From assembly GCA_024399065.1 (NCBI GenBank), contig JAKSIB010000009.1, forward strand, positions 1-64,000: DNA of 64,000 bases, given 5' to 3'. The position numbers were made by a program, and so were the translations under genes. Shown piece after piece: positions 27,191 to 36,658 of the stretch. Positions within the stretch are counted from its first letter, which is position 1. Each line of letters opens with the position of its first letter. This DNA comes from Fibrobacter sp. Lineage in GTDB: Bacteria; Fibrobacterota; Fibrobacteria; Fibrobacterales; Fibrobacteraceae. The notes under the pieces were generated by a model. It saw nothing but the letters and a program-made list of their open reading frames with translations, did not search any database and was not told the DNA's origin.

Positions 27191-27694
27191 TTAACGTACC
27201 ACGCTAGACACAGAAATAGAATGAGGAGTTCCCTTATAAGTCCATTCAACCTCAACATTCAATTTTTTTGCATAGACATGATTCGTGGGATAGTAACTCG
27301 TTTCTACAGTACTCTTGTAGTCATCATCATCTGAAATGTCTACGCGGACTGTATAATCAACAGAAGTTGTATGTGCCAACGTTCCTGGAGTTCCTTTCCA
27401 CTCACGGGTTTTATGCAAAACAAGCTTCTGCTTAGCGCCCGAAGCATCCTTAGTTAGTTGCAACGCAGATACACCCACAGCGGAGAGAGAATCTATAACC
27501 TGCTGAGAAACAGCTACAGCACCATCACGAGATCGGACTCGCATAATGGCATCACGGTTGCTGCTTTGCAATTGATTCAAGGCGACAATCATAAAGCCCA
27601 AAACCGCGGCGGAAACCAGGATTTCAGCGATGCCAAAGCCAGCTTTACGTCGACGAACTGCAGGAGACAACTTATTTTCTGTTCTTAAAATCAT
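27191..27694 (-). CDS. PilV-like minor pilin
   Basis: A 167-residue protein whose N-terminus RRRKAG-FGIAEILVSAAVLG is a type IV prepilin signal, with Glu5 kept and a basic leader. Size, position after fimT and the following LNQLQSSNR segment match PilV/GspI. ATG 27694 overlaps the upstream stop in an ATGA and is preferred over an in-frame GTG further upstream. In well-studied type IV pili PilV, PilW and PilX form the priming and tip complex. Confidence 0.8.
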   Translation of the reverse strand: MILRTENKLSPAVRRRKAGFGIAEILVSAAVLGFMIVALNQLQSSNRDAIMRVRSRDGAVAVSQQVIDSLSAVGVSALQLTKDASGAKQKLVLHKTREWKGTPGTLAHTTSVDYTVRVDISDDDDYKSTVETSYYPTNHVYAKKLNVEVEWTYKGTPHSISVSSVVR

Positions 27695-28266
27695 AACGCG
27701 AACCATCCTCCATTGTAGGTATAAGAACGGAAACGGTTATCCGTAGGAACCTTGGCAACACCAGCCCACTTACCGGATGTTGTGTATTGCATCAAGAAAT
27801 AGCCTTCATTGGATTGGTCACTTAAATTGCTTCCTCTAAAGGAATTCAACCCCAATCGAGGAATGAAGTACGCTGATTTTCCCGAAAGATTCGTTGTTGC
27901 TCCGGAAACAGGGGAACTTACACCACTAGCCGAGGAGCGAAAAAAGACCCCTCCTTCCAAATTCATAGACTCTACAACATCCCCTTGGCAACCTCCAGCA
28001 GTCTTACGCAGTGTTATGGTTGAAGAACCATTTGCGGCTTCAACGCAAAGAGAATCACTTGTTTGCCTAGCTATAGTAGAAGCCTTTTCCAAAAATGCGG
28101 CAACATTTACAGCAGCGTCTCGAACGCGATTATTCTGAACCGCACCCTGAAGGCCAACAACACCCATACTTGATAATACGCCGATAATAATAACGACAAC
28201 TAGGACTTCCACCAGGGTGAAGCCCTTTACATTAACAGCACGATACTTGCGATTTTGTCTAATCAT
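27691..28266 (-). CDS. FimT/GspH-like minor pilin
   Basis: A 191-residue protein with prepilin motif NVKG-FTLVEVLVVVIIIGVL (Glu5 present) and a GspH/FimT-like body of alternating beta strands, with two cysteines (LCVEA and GGCQG). It is the first gene of the minor-pilin operon and overlaps pilV by 4 bases. ATG 28266 was preferred to an upstream in-frame TTG. The operon looks visibly richer in A and T than the nuo operon and rel gene that follow, which may mean a different origin or only different constraints. Confidence 0.8.
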   Translation of the reverse strand: MIRQNRKYRAVNVKGFTLVEVLVVVIIIGVLSSMGVVGLQGAVQNNRVRDAAVNVAAFLEKASTIARQTSDSLCVEAANGSSTITLRKTAGGCQGDVVESMNLEGGVFFRSSASGVSSPVSGATTNLSGKSAYFIPRLGLNSFRGSNLSDQSNEGYFLMQYTTSGKWAGVAKVPTDNRFRSYTYNGGWFAL

Positions 28267-28516
28267 ATCCAAGTCCACCAAGAAAACGAAATGTCATGCC
28301 GACATCCCATACGAAAATCAATATAACTTAATTTTTACAATAATGTTATTTTAAAGCATTCCTCACACCCCCAAATGAGCCGTAAATCACGTTCAAAAAG
28401 GGTTTTCGCCCTCGGATATCCCTACAAGAACAATAGGTTTGTCGTTTTTCCGCTTTCAGACCTTTTAATTTTTGCCGTTTTTGGGCGTTTTGCCTAGAAT
28501 TACTATATTTGGTGCC
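28267..28516. promoter_or_regulatory. Divergent promoter region between the pilin operon and hsp33
   Basis: A 250-base AT-rich gap between divergent genes. AGGGTTTTCGCCCT is a small hairpin near 28405. TACTATATTT just before the hsp33 start is a possible -10 element. No operator or RNA element was recognised. Confidence 0.4.
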
Positions 28517-29437
28517 ATGAATCTTAAGGACCGCATCATTCGATCTACGGGTAAGAAGGCACCCTTCCGCCTGGTTCTTGTGGACATTACCAACACAATG
28601 AACGAAATTGGCGCGAAGCACGGGGCTCAGTCTTATTCCCTGAAGTTGTTGGCTGAAACCGCCATTTCCTCCATCTTTTTGAGCAGCAGCCTCAAGATGA
28701 AGGGTACCGTTAGCGTAACCGCCACCTTTGGTGGTGAAATTTCCTACGCCAAGGCTGATACCAGCCCCCTCATTAGCCGCAAGGAAGACGAGGAGTCCTA
28801 CTACTTCGTACGCGCCATGATTCCACAGGACGACCTGCTGGCTATCAAGGGCGACGAACCGGCCCTGATTCCCCAGAATTACCAGGTGGTGAAGCTGAAC
28901 GAATACGGCAAGCGCGTTCACGAAAGCGTGGTCCAGGCTGTCAGCGCCTCCATGGGCCAGAATTTGGCTACCTACTTGTACCAGTCCGAACAGATCCTTT
29001 CCGCTGTGGGTATCGAAGCCCAGTTCAACAAGGAAGATCCCTGTAAGCTGGATTACGCCATCGGTTTCTACGTAGAAGCCTTCCCCGAAATGGAAGAAAA
29101 GGACACCACCATCCTGGAACAGGTGGTGCTGAACCTCCCCAAGTTCTCCGACATGTATGCAACCCAGCAGAACGGTGGCAAGACCATGGTGGACGAACTG
29201 CTTTTCCAGTTCGAAGGACCTTACGAAATTGAAGTCATCAAGGAATTTGGCGCCAAGGCCTACTGCCCCTGCAGCAAGGAACGCACCATTAGCTCCCTGG
29301 CGGCGCTACCTTTAAGCGACTTGAAGGACTTGGAAAAGGAAGGCAAGGATCTTGAAATGGTCTGCGACTTCTGCCGCAACAAGTACACCATTACACTGGA
29401 CGACCTCCGCGAAATTATCGCCGAACGCAAGAAATAA
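28517..29437 (+). CDS. hslO: Redox-regulated chaperone Hsp33
   Basis: Hsp33 holds unfolded proteins after oxidative unfolding in the cytoplasm. The redox zinc switch is complete: C250-x-C252 (YCPCSKER) and C283-x2-C286 (VCDFCRNKY) near the C-terminus. The N-terminal body (residues 1-230) matches the family. At 306 residues it has the usual length. ATG 28517 gives the standard start; the open frame upstream is not family sequence. It is followed by thrH after 68 bases containing a heptamer repeat. Confidence 0.92.
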   Translation: MNLKDRIIRSTGKKAPFRLVLVDITNTMNEIGAKHGAQSYSLKLLAETAISSIFLSSSLKMKGTVSVTATFGGEISYAKADTSPLISRKEDEESYYFVRAMIPQDDLLAIKGDEPALIPQNYQVVKLNEYGKRVHESVVQAVSASMGQNLATYLYQSEQILSAVGIEAQFNKEDPCKLDYAIGFYVEAFPEMEEKDTTILEQVVLNLPKFSDMYATQQNGGKTMVDELLFQFEGPYEIEVIKEFGAKAYCPCSKERTISSLAALPLSDLKDLEKEGKDLEMVCDFCRNKYTITLDDLREIIAERKK

Positions 29438-29444
29438 AACATCA

Positions 29445-29489
29445 ACCTCAAAGGGAGCTTCGCGACCGACCTCAAAGTTCAAAGTGAAG
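29445..29489. repeat. Heptamer-type repeat between hsp33 and thrH (locus 7)
   Basis: ACCTCAAAG occurs twice, separated by GGAGCTTCGCGACCG. The second copy continues as 7-base units ACCTCAA, AGTTCAA, AGTGAAG (29469-29489). Confidence 0.55.
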
Positions 29490-29505
29490 CGTCCTCGGAA
29501 CTATT

Positions 29506-30123
29506 ATGTTTACTAAGCAATGTGTTGTAACCCTGGACCTGGAAGGCGTTCTCGCCCCCGAAATCTGGATCGCTGTAGCAGAAAAGACCGGCATCGCCGA
29601 CCTGCGCCTCACCACCCGCGACATCCCCGACTACGATGTTTTGATGAAGGGCCGTATCAAGATCATGGAACGTGAAGGCCTTAAGCTTTCCACCATCCAG
29701 GACGTGATCCGTAACCTGGGCCTTTTGAAGGGCGCCCGCGAATTCATGGACACCCTCCGTGACGAAGCCCAGGTAATCATCCTCAGCGATACTTTCCAGG
29801 AATTCGCCTACCCCATCATGCAGAACCTGGGCATGCCCACCATTTTCTGCCACAACCTGATTGTGGAAGACGACATGATCAAGGGTTACCACCTGCGCCT
29901 CAACGACCAGAAGACCAAGGTGGTCAAGTCCCTGCAGGACCTGAACTTCAAGGTTTTCGCCAGCGGCGACTCCTTCAATGACACTGGCATGCTGAAGCAG
30001 GCCGACAAGGGTTGCTTCTTCTGCGCTCCGGACTCCATCGTGGCTCAGTTCCCCCAGTTGGATTCCACCAAGACTTACGCAGAACTTCTTGAAAAGTTCC
30101 ACCAGTTCCAGGATACTTTGTAA
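29506..30123 (+). CDS. thrH: ThrH-type phosphoserine phosphatase / homoserine phosphotransferase
   Basis: A 205-residue HAD-superfamily enzyme. ThrH of Pseudomonas dephosphorylates phosphoserine and can transfer the phosphate to homoserine, linking serine and threonine synthesis. The nucleophile is D11 in LDLEGVLAPE, a motif particular to ThrH rather than SerB. ILSDTFQEF supplies the second motif and SGDSFNDTGML the metal-binding loop. Its length equals the family's. A YbjQ-like gene starts one base after the stop. Whether the phosphotransfer activity is used here cannot be told. Confidence 0.88.
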   Translation: MFTKQCVVTLDLEGVLAPEIWIAVAEKTGIADLRLTTRDIPDYDVLMKGRIKIMEREGLKLSTIQDVIRNLGLLKGAREFMDTLRDEAQVIILSDTFQEFAYPIMQNLGMPTIFCHNLIVEDDMIKGYHLRLNDQKTKVVKSLQDLNFKVFASGDSFNDTGMLKQADKGCFFCAPDSIVAQFPQLDSTKTYAELLEKFHQFQDTL

Positions 30124-30124
30124 T

Positions 30125-30439
30125 ATGAAGCTTTATACAACGGACTTTATTTCTGGAAAAGAAATTGAAACCATCCAGATGGTCAAGGGCAGCATCGTGT
30201 TCAGCAAGAACGTGGTTCGCGACGTTTTCGCTGGCCTTAAGTCCATCATTGGTGGCGAACTTGCTGGCTACACCGAAATGCTGGAGCAGGCCCGTCAAGA
30301 GGCAACAAACCGCATGGTTATTCAAGCCCAGAACATTGGTGCCGATGCCATCGTATCCGTACGTTTCATGACATCTGCCGTTATGGCTGGCGCCGCAGAA
30401 ATCATTGTCTACGGCACCGCGGTAAAATTCAAGAAATAA
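30125..30439 (+). CDS. YbjQ/UPF0145 family protein
   Basis: A 104-residue protein of the YbjQ family, small pentameric proteins of unknown role with a dodecin-like fold. VVRDVFAGLKSIIGGELAGY and NRMVIQAQNIGADAIVSVRF are the family signature stretches. The ATG at 30125 starts right after the thrH stop, so the pair is probably coupled. A terminator follows. Confidence 0.85.
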   Translation: MKLYTTDFISGKEIETIQMVKGSIVFSKNVVRDVFAGLKSIIGGELAGYTEMLEQARQEATNRMVIQAQNIGADAIVSVRFMTSAVMAGAAEIIVYGTAVKFKK

Positions 30440-30460
30440 AAAAGAGAACATTACAAAAAA

Positions 30461-30490
30461 ACACCTGGGCGAAAACCCAGGCGTTTTTTT
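30461..30490 (+). terminator. Terminator after the ybjQ-like gene
   Basis: Stem CGCCTGGG-type (CCTGGG/CCCAGG) with loop CGAAAA, then seven T. It could also weakly serve the convergent CE15 gene. Confidence 0.88.
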
Positions 30491-30511
30491 ATTCAAAACC
30501 CCAAAAAGCTC

Positions 30512-32005
30512 TTATTTCAGAGTGGGAGTTTCCCAGTCGATCCAATCGGACTTATTCCACTTAATCTGCTCAGAATTCTTGGTGTAGTCAATCTTACCAG
30601 TCTTGATTCCATCCTTACCCACCAGGAACTTGTTGATGAAGTCCTTGACTTCGTCAAACTGGCCGTTGGGCAAAGAGCAGTGGGCGTGACCGCCTTCCTG
30701 GCTATAGGTGTAGTTTTCGCTTACTCCAAGTGCATCGAACACTTCCTTGGAAGCCTGGCCGCAGTAGTTGGAGGGAACTTCACCAAGCCATTCCTGGCCT
30801 GCGTTGTCGATAATCAGCAAGGGACGGGGAGCCACCATACTCACCAGCATGTGCTGATCAAAGGGCAGAGTGTTTTCCTTTCCATCATAGCTCTTGAAGG
30901 TAGTCTTCATCCAGTTGCCTTCGGAGCCTGCACTGTTCAAGCCCTGGACAAACTGCTTACCTTTCTGCTTGTTGACCTGTGCGCCAACGCGCCAGAGGGA
31001 GGCGCCACCGGAACCGGATTCCTGAGGAATAACCAGGGCGATTCGGGAGTCGAAAGCGCCTGCAGCAAGAGAACCCTTGCCCCAGCGTGAACAGCCTGTA
31101 ATGCCCAGATGCTTCACATCAATGCCTGCTTCAGGGGTTTTCTCCAGAGCGTCAATCAAGCGGCTAACGCCCCAGGCCCAGGCCATGATGGTACCGGCGC
31201 TGGCATTGGATCCGTAAATGTCGTAGAACTTGCCGCTTCCACGATTACTTTCGGGAGCCACGTTATCGGGATTGAAGATAATCTGGGCAATATCAAGACC
31301 AGTGAGTGCTCCACCTAGGCTACCACAGGTATTGCCCATAAAGCCACCGCCAAAGCCAATCATTGCAGGCTTCGGGTTATCCTTGGTTCCTGCACCACTG
31401 ATGTTTACAGCAAAGGAAGCGGACTTACCCTTGTCGGTCACCGTCACTGTAAAGGTGCTTCCAGCTAGTTTACCTTCCACCTTTTCGGGATTGCGGGGCT
31501 TGTCGCCGTACATGATCTTTTCGTACATGGCGCCAATTTCTTCTCTGCGGCACTTCCATTCATCCTTGGTGGAAATTCTTGTTCCTGCGAGAGTCTTGAA
31601 GGGGTCAGGCAGCTTTGCATTGTTGATGCTGGTGGGAATATCACCGATGGTGCATTCGTCGCGGTAATCCTCCTTGAATGTTGCCGCGGGAAGTTCCGCT
31701 ACACTACTGGAGCTTAACACTCCCTCGCTGCTAGAACTCGCAATCACGCTAGAGCTGGAAGCAGTCGCACTACTGGAAAATACGGCACTGCTAGAATTTG
31801 GAATGTCCGTAATTCCCGCAACTGAACTGCTGGACAAGCCCACATCAGCAACGTTGCTGCTAGAAGACTCATCGGCAACCCCAGCTTCAGAACTGTAGCC
31901 GAGATCGTCGTTACCAGGATTTACGGAATTATTATCGTCGCCGCAGGCGCCAAATACACCTAAAACGGCCAAGGCCGTAATGGCCATGCACTTTGTACTC
32001 TTCAT
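30512..32005 (-). CDS. CE15 glucuronoyl esterase lipoprotein
   Basis: CE15 enzymes cut ester links between lignin and the 4-O-methylglucuronic acid of xylan. The motif GCSRWGKG holds the nucleophile S306; E329 in PQESGSGG and H440 or H442 in GGHAHC are candidate partners. The N-terminus is a lipoprotein signal with acylated C21 (VFGAC). A long Ser-rich linker (about residues 37-105) with repeated SSSS blocks leads to the catalytic domain. The total of 497 residues fits a linker plus a CE15 domain of about 390. Attachment to the cell surface is likely but inferred. It stands alone, facing the ybjQ-like gene. Confidence 0.88.
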   Translation of the reverse strand: MKSTKCMAITALAVLGVFGACGDDNNSVNPGNDDLGYSSEAGVADESSSSNVADVGLSSSSVAGITDIPNSSSAVFSSSATASSSSVIASSSSEGVLSSSSVAELPAATFKEDYRDECTIGDIPTSINNAKLPDPFKTLAGTRISTKDEWKCRREEIGAMYEKIMYGDKPRNPEKVEGKLAGSTFTVTVTDKGKSASFAVNISGAGTKDNPKPAMIGFGGGFMGNTCGSLGGALTGLDIAQIIFNPDNVAPESNRGSGKFYDIYGSNASAGTIMAWAWGVSRLIDALEKTPEAGIDVKHLGITGCSRWGKGSLAAGAFDSRIALVIPQESGSGGASLWRVGAQVNKQKGKQFVQGLNSAGSEGNWMKTTFKSYDGKENTLPFDQHMLVSMVAPRPLLIIDNAGQEWLGEVPSNYCGQASKEVFDALGVSENYTYSQEGGHAHCSLPNGQFDEVKDFINKFLVGKDGIKTGKIDYTKNSEQIKWNKSDWIDWETPTLK

Positions 32006-32254
32006 TTTTAACCCAAAACAACCTCATCCCAACCATTTGAGATGGAGGTAGCATAAATATAAGTTTTCGCAGTGTTCTTCATCACATTGTCTTGTCGGAT
32101 TGCGTTGTCCACAGACAACAACCTTACACCAACTTTACCCACGCTCGGGGTATTCCAATTTGGAATATTTAGCCAAACGGGAAAAACCCTATTTTCTGCT
32201 TATTTTTGCCGTTTTTCCAACCAGTTATCAATTTTTTAGATATACTTGATAATA
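32006..32254. promoter_or_regulatory. Divergent promoter region between the CE15 gene and rel
   Basis: A 249-base AT-rich gap. It has a palindrome ATTCCAATTTGGAAT near 32153 and a hairpin TTGTCT/AGACAA near 32090-32120. GATATACTTGATAAT just before rel is a possible -10 region. No riboswitch was recognised. Confidence 0.4.
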
Positions 32255-34399
32255 ATGGAACAGGTCACCCTTTCATCTAATCAGGAGCACATTGTTGACG
32301 TGCTCATCCGAAAGAATCCGGCACTGGAACGCGGGATTCTCGAAAAGGCTGTTGCCTTCATTGCTACCGCCCACGAAGGTCAGTACCGCAAGAGCGGCAT
32401 GCCTTATACAGAACATCCCTACGAAGTAGCAAAGATTCTCGCAGACCTTAAGCAAGACCAGCCCACCGTTCTCGCCGGCCTCTTGCACGACGTTGTCGAA
32501 GATACTGAATATACCTTGGAACAGCTTTCCGAAATGTTCGGCGAAGATGTGGCATTCATGGTGGACGCTGTTACAAAGATTACTGCAGCCCAGGAAGCCA
32601 ACAAGACTGCCCAAAAGGCTGAAACATACCGTAAGCTCATTATCGCCATGGCCAAGGATCCCCGAGTCATCATGATCAAGATCGCGGACCGCATCCACAA
32701 CATGCGTACCATGCGTTACATGAAGCCGGAAAAGCGTCAGGCCATCGCCCAGGAAACCCTGGACATCTATATTCCGCTGACACACCGTTTCGGTCTCTAC
32801 AGGCTTAAAACTGAACTTGAAGACTTGAGTTTCAAGTACGTCAATCCCGATGAATACCAGAAGCTGGTGGACGCCCTTATCGAGAATAAGGAATCCCGTG
32901 AAAAGTATATCCAGTCCGTGATTGGCCCGCTTCAGTTCAAGATGGCTTTGGAAGACTTTGACTGTACAATCCAGGGCCGCACCAAGAACATTTACAGCAT
33001 TCACAACAAGATGATTAGCCGAGGCTGTCAATTCGAAGACATCTTCGATATTTTCGCCATCCGAATCATCGTGGAATCTATTCCGGAATGCTACCTGGCA
33101 CTCGGTTACGTTCATAACCTCTGGACTCCGCTCCAGAGCCGTTTCAAGGATTACATTGCCACCCCCAAGCCCAACCTTTACCAGAGTATTCATACCACGG
33201 TGATCGGCCCGGACAACAAGATGGTGGAAGTCCAGATCCGCACCAAGGATATGGACATTGTGGCAGAAAAGGGTTTCGCAGCCCACTGGGCCTACAAGCT
33301 GGAAACACAGCACGAAGGCGAAGAACTGGCATGGCTGAACCACATGGTGAAGCTGCAGTCCGAAATTTCCGACTCCAAGGAATACCTGGACTTCCTGAAG
33401 GTGGACTTGAAACCTCAGGGCATGACCGTGTTTACCCCCAAGGGAACTTCCATCGAACTTCCCGACGGAGCCATCGTCCTGGACTTTGCTTTTGCGGTCC
33501 ATACCGAACTGGGCCTGCATTGCATTGGTGCCCGCATCAACGATGAAGTGGTGAACTTGGACAAAGTCGTCCCCAATGGCGCTACAGTCCAGATTCTTAA
33601 GAGCCCCCACCAGGAACCTAGCCCCGAATGGCTGGAGATGGTCAAGACCGTCAAGGCCAAGCAGGAACTGCGTCGCTGGATCCGTTCCAGCACCATCCAG
33701 CAGGCAAAGGAACTGGGCAAGGAAATCTGGATCCGCGAACTTCACCTGCAGAAGATTGAAAAGGACAAGCGCCCCAAGGAAGAGGACATCAACAAGTACT
33801 TCGGCACCGAGGACATCAACGATTTCTTCCAGCGCATTGGCGAGGGCGAACTGCCACTGGTAGACATCCAGCACTTTATCAGCGGTGGCCGCGACGTGAC
33901 CAAGGAATCCGCATCCCTCCGTTTCTTCCCTGGCTTCAACAAGGACAAGAAACTGGACGTTCGCGACGAAATGCCGCTGCAGATTGGCGGCGAAACAAAG
34001 CTTCTCATTCACTTTGGCAAGTGCTGCGGCCCCGTGCCAGGCGACAAGATTATAGGCGTACTTCGCCCCCAGATCGGCATCGAAATCCATTGTGCCGACT
34101 GTGCCGAGCTCAAGAAGTTGCCCAAGGAACAGCAGGTGGCCGTGGAATGGAACGAAGAAACAAGCCATTCCTTCACCACCCACCTGACTATTGAAACTGA
34201 CAACCGCAAGAACATTACTTTGGATGTACTCACGGAACTGAAGAAGGCCAACATCTTCCTGGAAAGAATGACTGTGGCAAGCAAGCATTCCTCCGGCCGA
34301 ATCAAGATTGTCTGCAAGGCCTTCCGTAAGGACCAGATTGAATCCGTAATGAATTGCATCAAGAACATTTCCGGAGTCCACGAGGTAGTTAAAGTATGA
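32255..34399 (+). CDS. rel: Bifunctional (p)ppGpp synthetase/hydrolase Rel
   Basis: A 714-residue stringent-response enzyme. The hydrolase domain keeps the metal-binding HDVVED and HPYEVAKIL, so hydrolysis should be active, unlike in RelA. The synthetase domain has RTKNIYSIHNKM, NLYQSIHTTV and EVQIRT. A TGS domain (starting near MTVFTPKGTSIELP) and a C-terminal ACT domain follow. ATG 32255 starts the protein at MEQVTLSS; an upstream in-frame ATG-like codon at 32246 is less likely. The next gene overlaps its stop by 4 bases. Confidence 0.93.
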   Translation: MEQVTLSSNQEHIVDVLIRKNPALERGILEKAVAFIATAHEGQYRKSGMPYTEHPYEVAKILADLKQDQPTVLAGLLHDVVEDTEYTLEQLSEMFGEDVAFMVDAVTKITAAQEANKTAQKAETYRKLIIAMAKDPRVIMIKIADRIHNMRTMRYMKPEKRQAIAQETLDIYIPLTHRFGLYRLKTELEDLSFKYVNPDEYQKLVDALIENKESREKYIQSVIGPLQFKMALEDFDCTIQGRTKNIYSIHNKMISRGCQFEDIFDIFAIRIIVESIPECYLALGYVHNLWTPLQSRFKDYIATPKPNLYQSIHTTVIGPDNKMVEVQIRTKDMDIVAEKGFAAHWAYKLETQHEGEELAWLNHMVKLQSEISDSKEYLDFLKVDLKPQGMTVFTPKGTSIELPDGAIVLDFAFAVHTELGLHCIGARINDEVVNLDKVVPNGATVQILKSPHQEPSPEWLEMVKTVKAKQELRRWIRSSTIQQAKELGKEIWIRELHLQKIEKDKRPKEEDINKYFGTEDINDFFQRIGEGELPLVDIQHFISGGRDVTKESASLRFFPGFNKDKKLDVRDEMPLQIGGETKLLIHFGKCCGPVPGDKIIGVLRPQIGIEIHCADCAELKKLPKEQQVAVEWNEETSHSFTTHLTIETDNRKNITLDVLTELKKANIFLERMTVASKHSSGRIKIVCKAFRKDQIESVMNCIKNISGVHEVVKV

Positions 34400-34989
34400 T
34401 TTCCACTTTGCACCATAGCGACTACACCTTAAAGAACCGCGCCTTCAACTGCCGAATGCGCAATCGCTATTACGAAGAAGTCTACTATGCCTTCCGAGCC
34501 CTTTTCCCCAACGAAGTTGCCGAACGTAAGGAGCCAAACCCGGTGGCGGACGCCATCTGGTTCCAGCACCTGAGTCGCGAAATCAAGCGTTACGAGCGCC
34601 TGCTCATGACCTGTCTGGAATATGCCCAGGCTGCCGTTTTTTATGGAAAAAACGGCAATGCGGCCCTCTACTCCAAGGACAAGCGCTGGGGTATCCTCCA
34701 GGAAGAGATCTTCTTGGTACACTTTTTGCAAGAGTTACAATCTACGACCCGCTACGTGATTGCCCGAATCGAAACTGACCAGATGCTCCAGCAGTGGAGC
34801 GGCGAAATGCAGGACATGAAGGCTAAGCCGGTGGGTTCTGGTTATGTGAACGCTATCCAGGAAAAGCTGAACGAAATGAATGCCGCAACCATCGTCGAAT
34901 TCAAGGACTTGCTCAAGCATGTTCTGGACCGATTCCAGATCGGCAACACTTTGTTCGGAACCGTCCAGGAATTGCAGAATTTCTATTAG
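34396..34989 (+). CDS. Hypothetical protein coupled to rel
   Basis: A 197-residue soluble protein with no recognised family. It is largely alpha-helical, rich in Arg/Tyr/Glu/Leu, with no signal peptide or membrane segment. Its start overlaps the rel stop (ATGA), so it is probably translated with rel. Its stop is followed immediately by a heptamer repeat and then nuoA. A role near (p)ppGpp control is only guilt by association. Confidence 0.65.
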   Translation: MISTLHHSDYTLKNRAFNCRMRNRYYEEVYYAFRALFPNEVAERKEPNPVADAIWFQHLSREIKRYERLLMTCLEYAQAAVFYGKNGNAALYSKDKRWGILQEEIFLVHFLQELQSTTRYVIARIETDQMLQQWSGEMQDMKAKPVGSGYVNAIQEKLNEMNAATIVEFKDLLKHVLDRFQIGNTLFGTVQELQNFY

Positions 34990-35017
34990 GAGGCTCGAGG
35001 TTCGAGGCACGAGGTAA
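34990..35017. repeat. GAGGNNC heptamer repeat before nuoA (locus 8)
   Basis: Four units in direct tandem: GAGGCTC, GAGGTTC, GAGGCAC, GAGGTAA. They begin right at the stop codon of the preceding gene and end 22 bases before nuoA. Confidence 0.9.
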
Positions 35018-35039
35018 AGAGTTTTAATTAAGGTAATAT

Positions 35040-35420
35040 ATGTCTGAATACATTATTCTATCCATATTCCTATTCCTAGGTGCGTTCATCGCGGCGGCAG
35101 CCACGGTAGTTGGCCTTTTGCTAGGCTACCGCACCCGAAAAACCAAAAACAAGATGTTGCCATACGAATGCGGTATGGAAACTTTCGGCAATGCCCGTAT
35201 CCAGTTCAAGGTGGGCTACTACGTGTTTGCATTGCTTTTCCTTGTTTTTGACGTCGAAGCTTTGTTCCTGCTCCCGGTCATGGCCAATTTCAAGGAAATC
35301 ATGGCAGGGAACACAGCACTCTCCCCCATTGTGGTGGTGGTTGACTTGGTGATCTTCTTGGCGATTCTGGTTTCCGGCCTCGCCTACGCTTGGAAAAAAG
35401 GAATTCTCAAATGGGAATAA
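35040..35420 (+). CDS. nuoA: Complex I subunit NuoA
   Basis: A 126-residue membrane subunit of quinone-reducing complex I with three hydrophobic segments. The family landmark [20 protein letters not shown] and the following [11 protein letters not shown] are present. It is the first gene of a ten-gene operon, and its end overlaps the nuoBC start by 10 bases. No promoter was identified with certainty in the short gap after the heptamer repeat. Confidence 0.93.
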   Translation: MSEYIILSIFLFLGAFIAAAATVVGLLLGYRTRKTKNKMLPYECGMETFGNARIQFKVGYYVFALLFLVFDVEALFLLPVMANFKEIMAGNTALSPIVVVVDLVIFLAILVSGLAYAWKKGILKWE

Positions 35421-36658
35421 TCAATTTTGCACCTAAGATCCTGGATCCCATTCCCGGCGGCAAGTATGTTGTCAATGCCGTGGACTATGTGGTAAACTGG
35501 GCTAGAGCCAATTCCATTTGGCCCCTGACTTACGGTACCAGCTGCTGCGCTATCGAAATGATGAGTAGCTCCATGGCCCGTTACGACATCGCTCGCTTCG
35601 GTTCCGAAGTGTTCCGCGCCTCCCCCCGTCAGGCCGACTTGTTCATCCTAGCAGGTACCATTACGAAGCGCATGACTCCCGCAATCCAGATGCTGTGGGA
35701 ACAGATGCCGGGCCCCAAGTACGTACTTGCCATGGGCGCTTGCACCATCAGCGGCGGCCCTTTCATTTACGACAACTATTCCGTGGTCCGCGGCGCACAG
35801 AATATTCTTCCGGTGGACGTATTCGTGCCTGGTTGTCCGCCCCGCCCCGAAGCTTTGTTCCACGGTCTCCTTACACTTCGTGAAAAGATTCTCAAGGAAA
35901 CCTGCCGCAGCCCCTGGCAGGAAGGCTATCCCGAGGATGTTTCCCGCGTGGACCGTTACCGTGAAGCAGCCAAGGCCTGGGCTGAACTTGAAAAGATCAA
36001 GGACGAGGAAATGGCGGAAGCCCGCGAAAAGTTCAAGGCTGAAAATCCTGACTACAAGAGCGCCTTCAAGCCTGTCCGCGTGGTGAAGGAAGCCTTCCCG
36101 GAAGTGGAACGCCCGGCTGCAGCAGAACTCACCGCAGGTGAACTCTCCCAGGCTGACATTTTCGACAAGATCAAGGCTAAGTTCGAAAGTGCAACGGTGG
36201 ACGAAGCAATCCTCGCTACCGCAAGTTCCGACAGCCCGGTGGAAATTACACTGGATGTAAAGGACTACTTTGCTGCTACAGAATTTGTAAAGAACGATCC
36301 GGCCCTCAAGATGGATTACCTCATCGATGTAACTGCCATCGACTACCCGGACCACTTTGAATTGATTACCCAGCTTCGCAGCATCGATTTGGGACACAAG
36401 GTCTTCTTCTGCATCCCGCTGAAGAAGGACGAATCTATTCCCGAAGAAAAGCGCGCCACGTCCCTGCTTGCAAAGGTCCCCAGCATTACGGGTCTGTACC
36501 CTGCCGCAAGCGTCAAGGAACGCGAGGTCTACGATATGTTCGGCATCAACTTTGTGGGTCACGACGACCTGCGCCGCATTTTCCTGGACAAGGATTTCGT
36601 CGGTTTCCCGCTGCGTAAAGATTTCACTCACCCCGAAATGATTAAGAGGCCCGTATGA
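35411..36658 (+). CDS. nuoBC: Fused complex I subunits NuoB-NuoC
   Basis: A single 415-residue frame. Residues 1-175 are NuoB, which holds cluster N2: C45-C46 in [10 protein letters not shown]111 in GACTISG and C142 in GCPPRP. Residues about 265-415 are NuoC, with [18 protein letters not shown] and the closing FPLRKDF. They are joined by a charged Ala/Glu/Lys linker (about 175-265). NuoC-NuoD fusions are well known; a B-C fusion is less usual. ATG 35411 with AAGGA 8 bases before is favoured over an in-frame upstream ATG inside nuoA. No frameshift signal is seen, so the fusion seems real in this sequence. Confidence 0.92.
   Translation: MGIINFAPKILDPIPGGKYVVNAVDYVVNWARANSIWPLTYGTSCCAIEMMSSSMARYDIARFGSEVFRASPRQADLFILAGTITKRMTPAIQMLWEQMPGPKYVLAMGACTISGGPFIYDNYSVVRGAQNILPVDVFVPGCPPRPEALFHGLLTLREKILKETCRSPWQEGYPEDVSRVDRYREAAKAWAELEKIKDEEMAEAREKFKAENPDYKSAFKPVRVVKEAFPEVERPAAAELTAGELSQADIFDKIKAKFESATVDEAILATASSDSPVEITLDVKDYFAATEFVKNDPALKMDYLIDVTAIDYPDHFELITQLRSIDLGHKVFFCIPLKKDESIPEEKRATSLLAKVPSITGLYPAASVKEREVYDMFGINFVGHDDLRRIFLDKDFVGFPLRKDFTHPEMIKRPV

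Noticed and set aside
32273-34381. Minus-strand open frame of 702 codons opposite rel
   Set aside because: It is a codon-bias shadow of rel and contains no recognised domain or ribosome-binding site.
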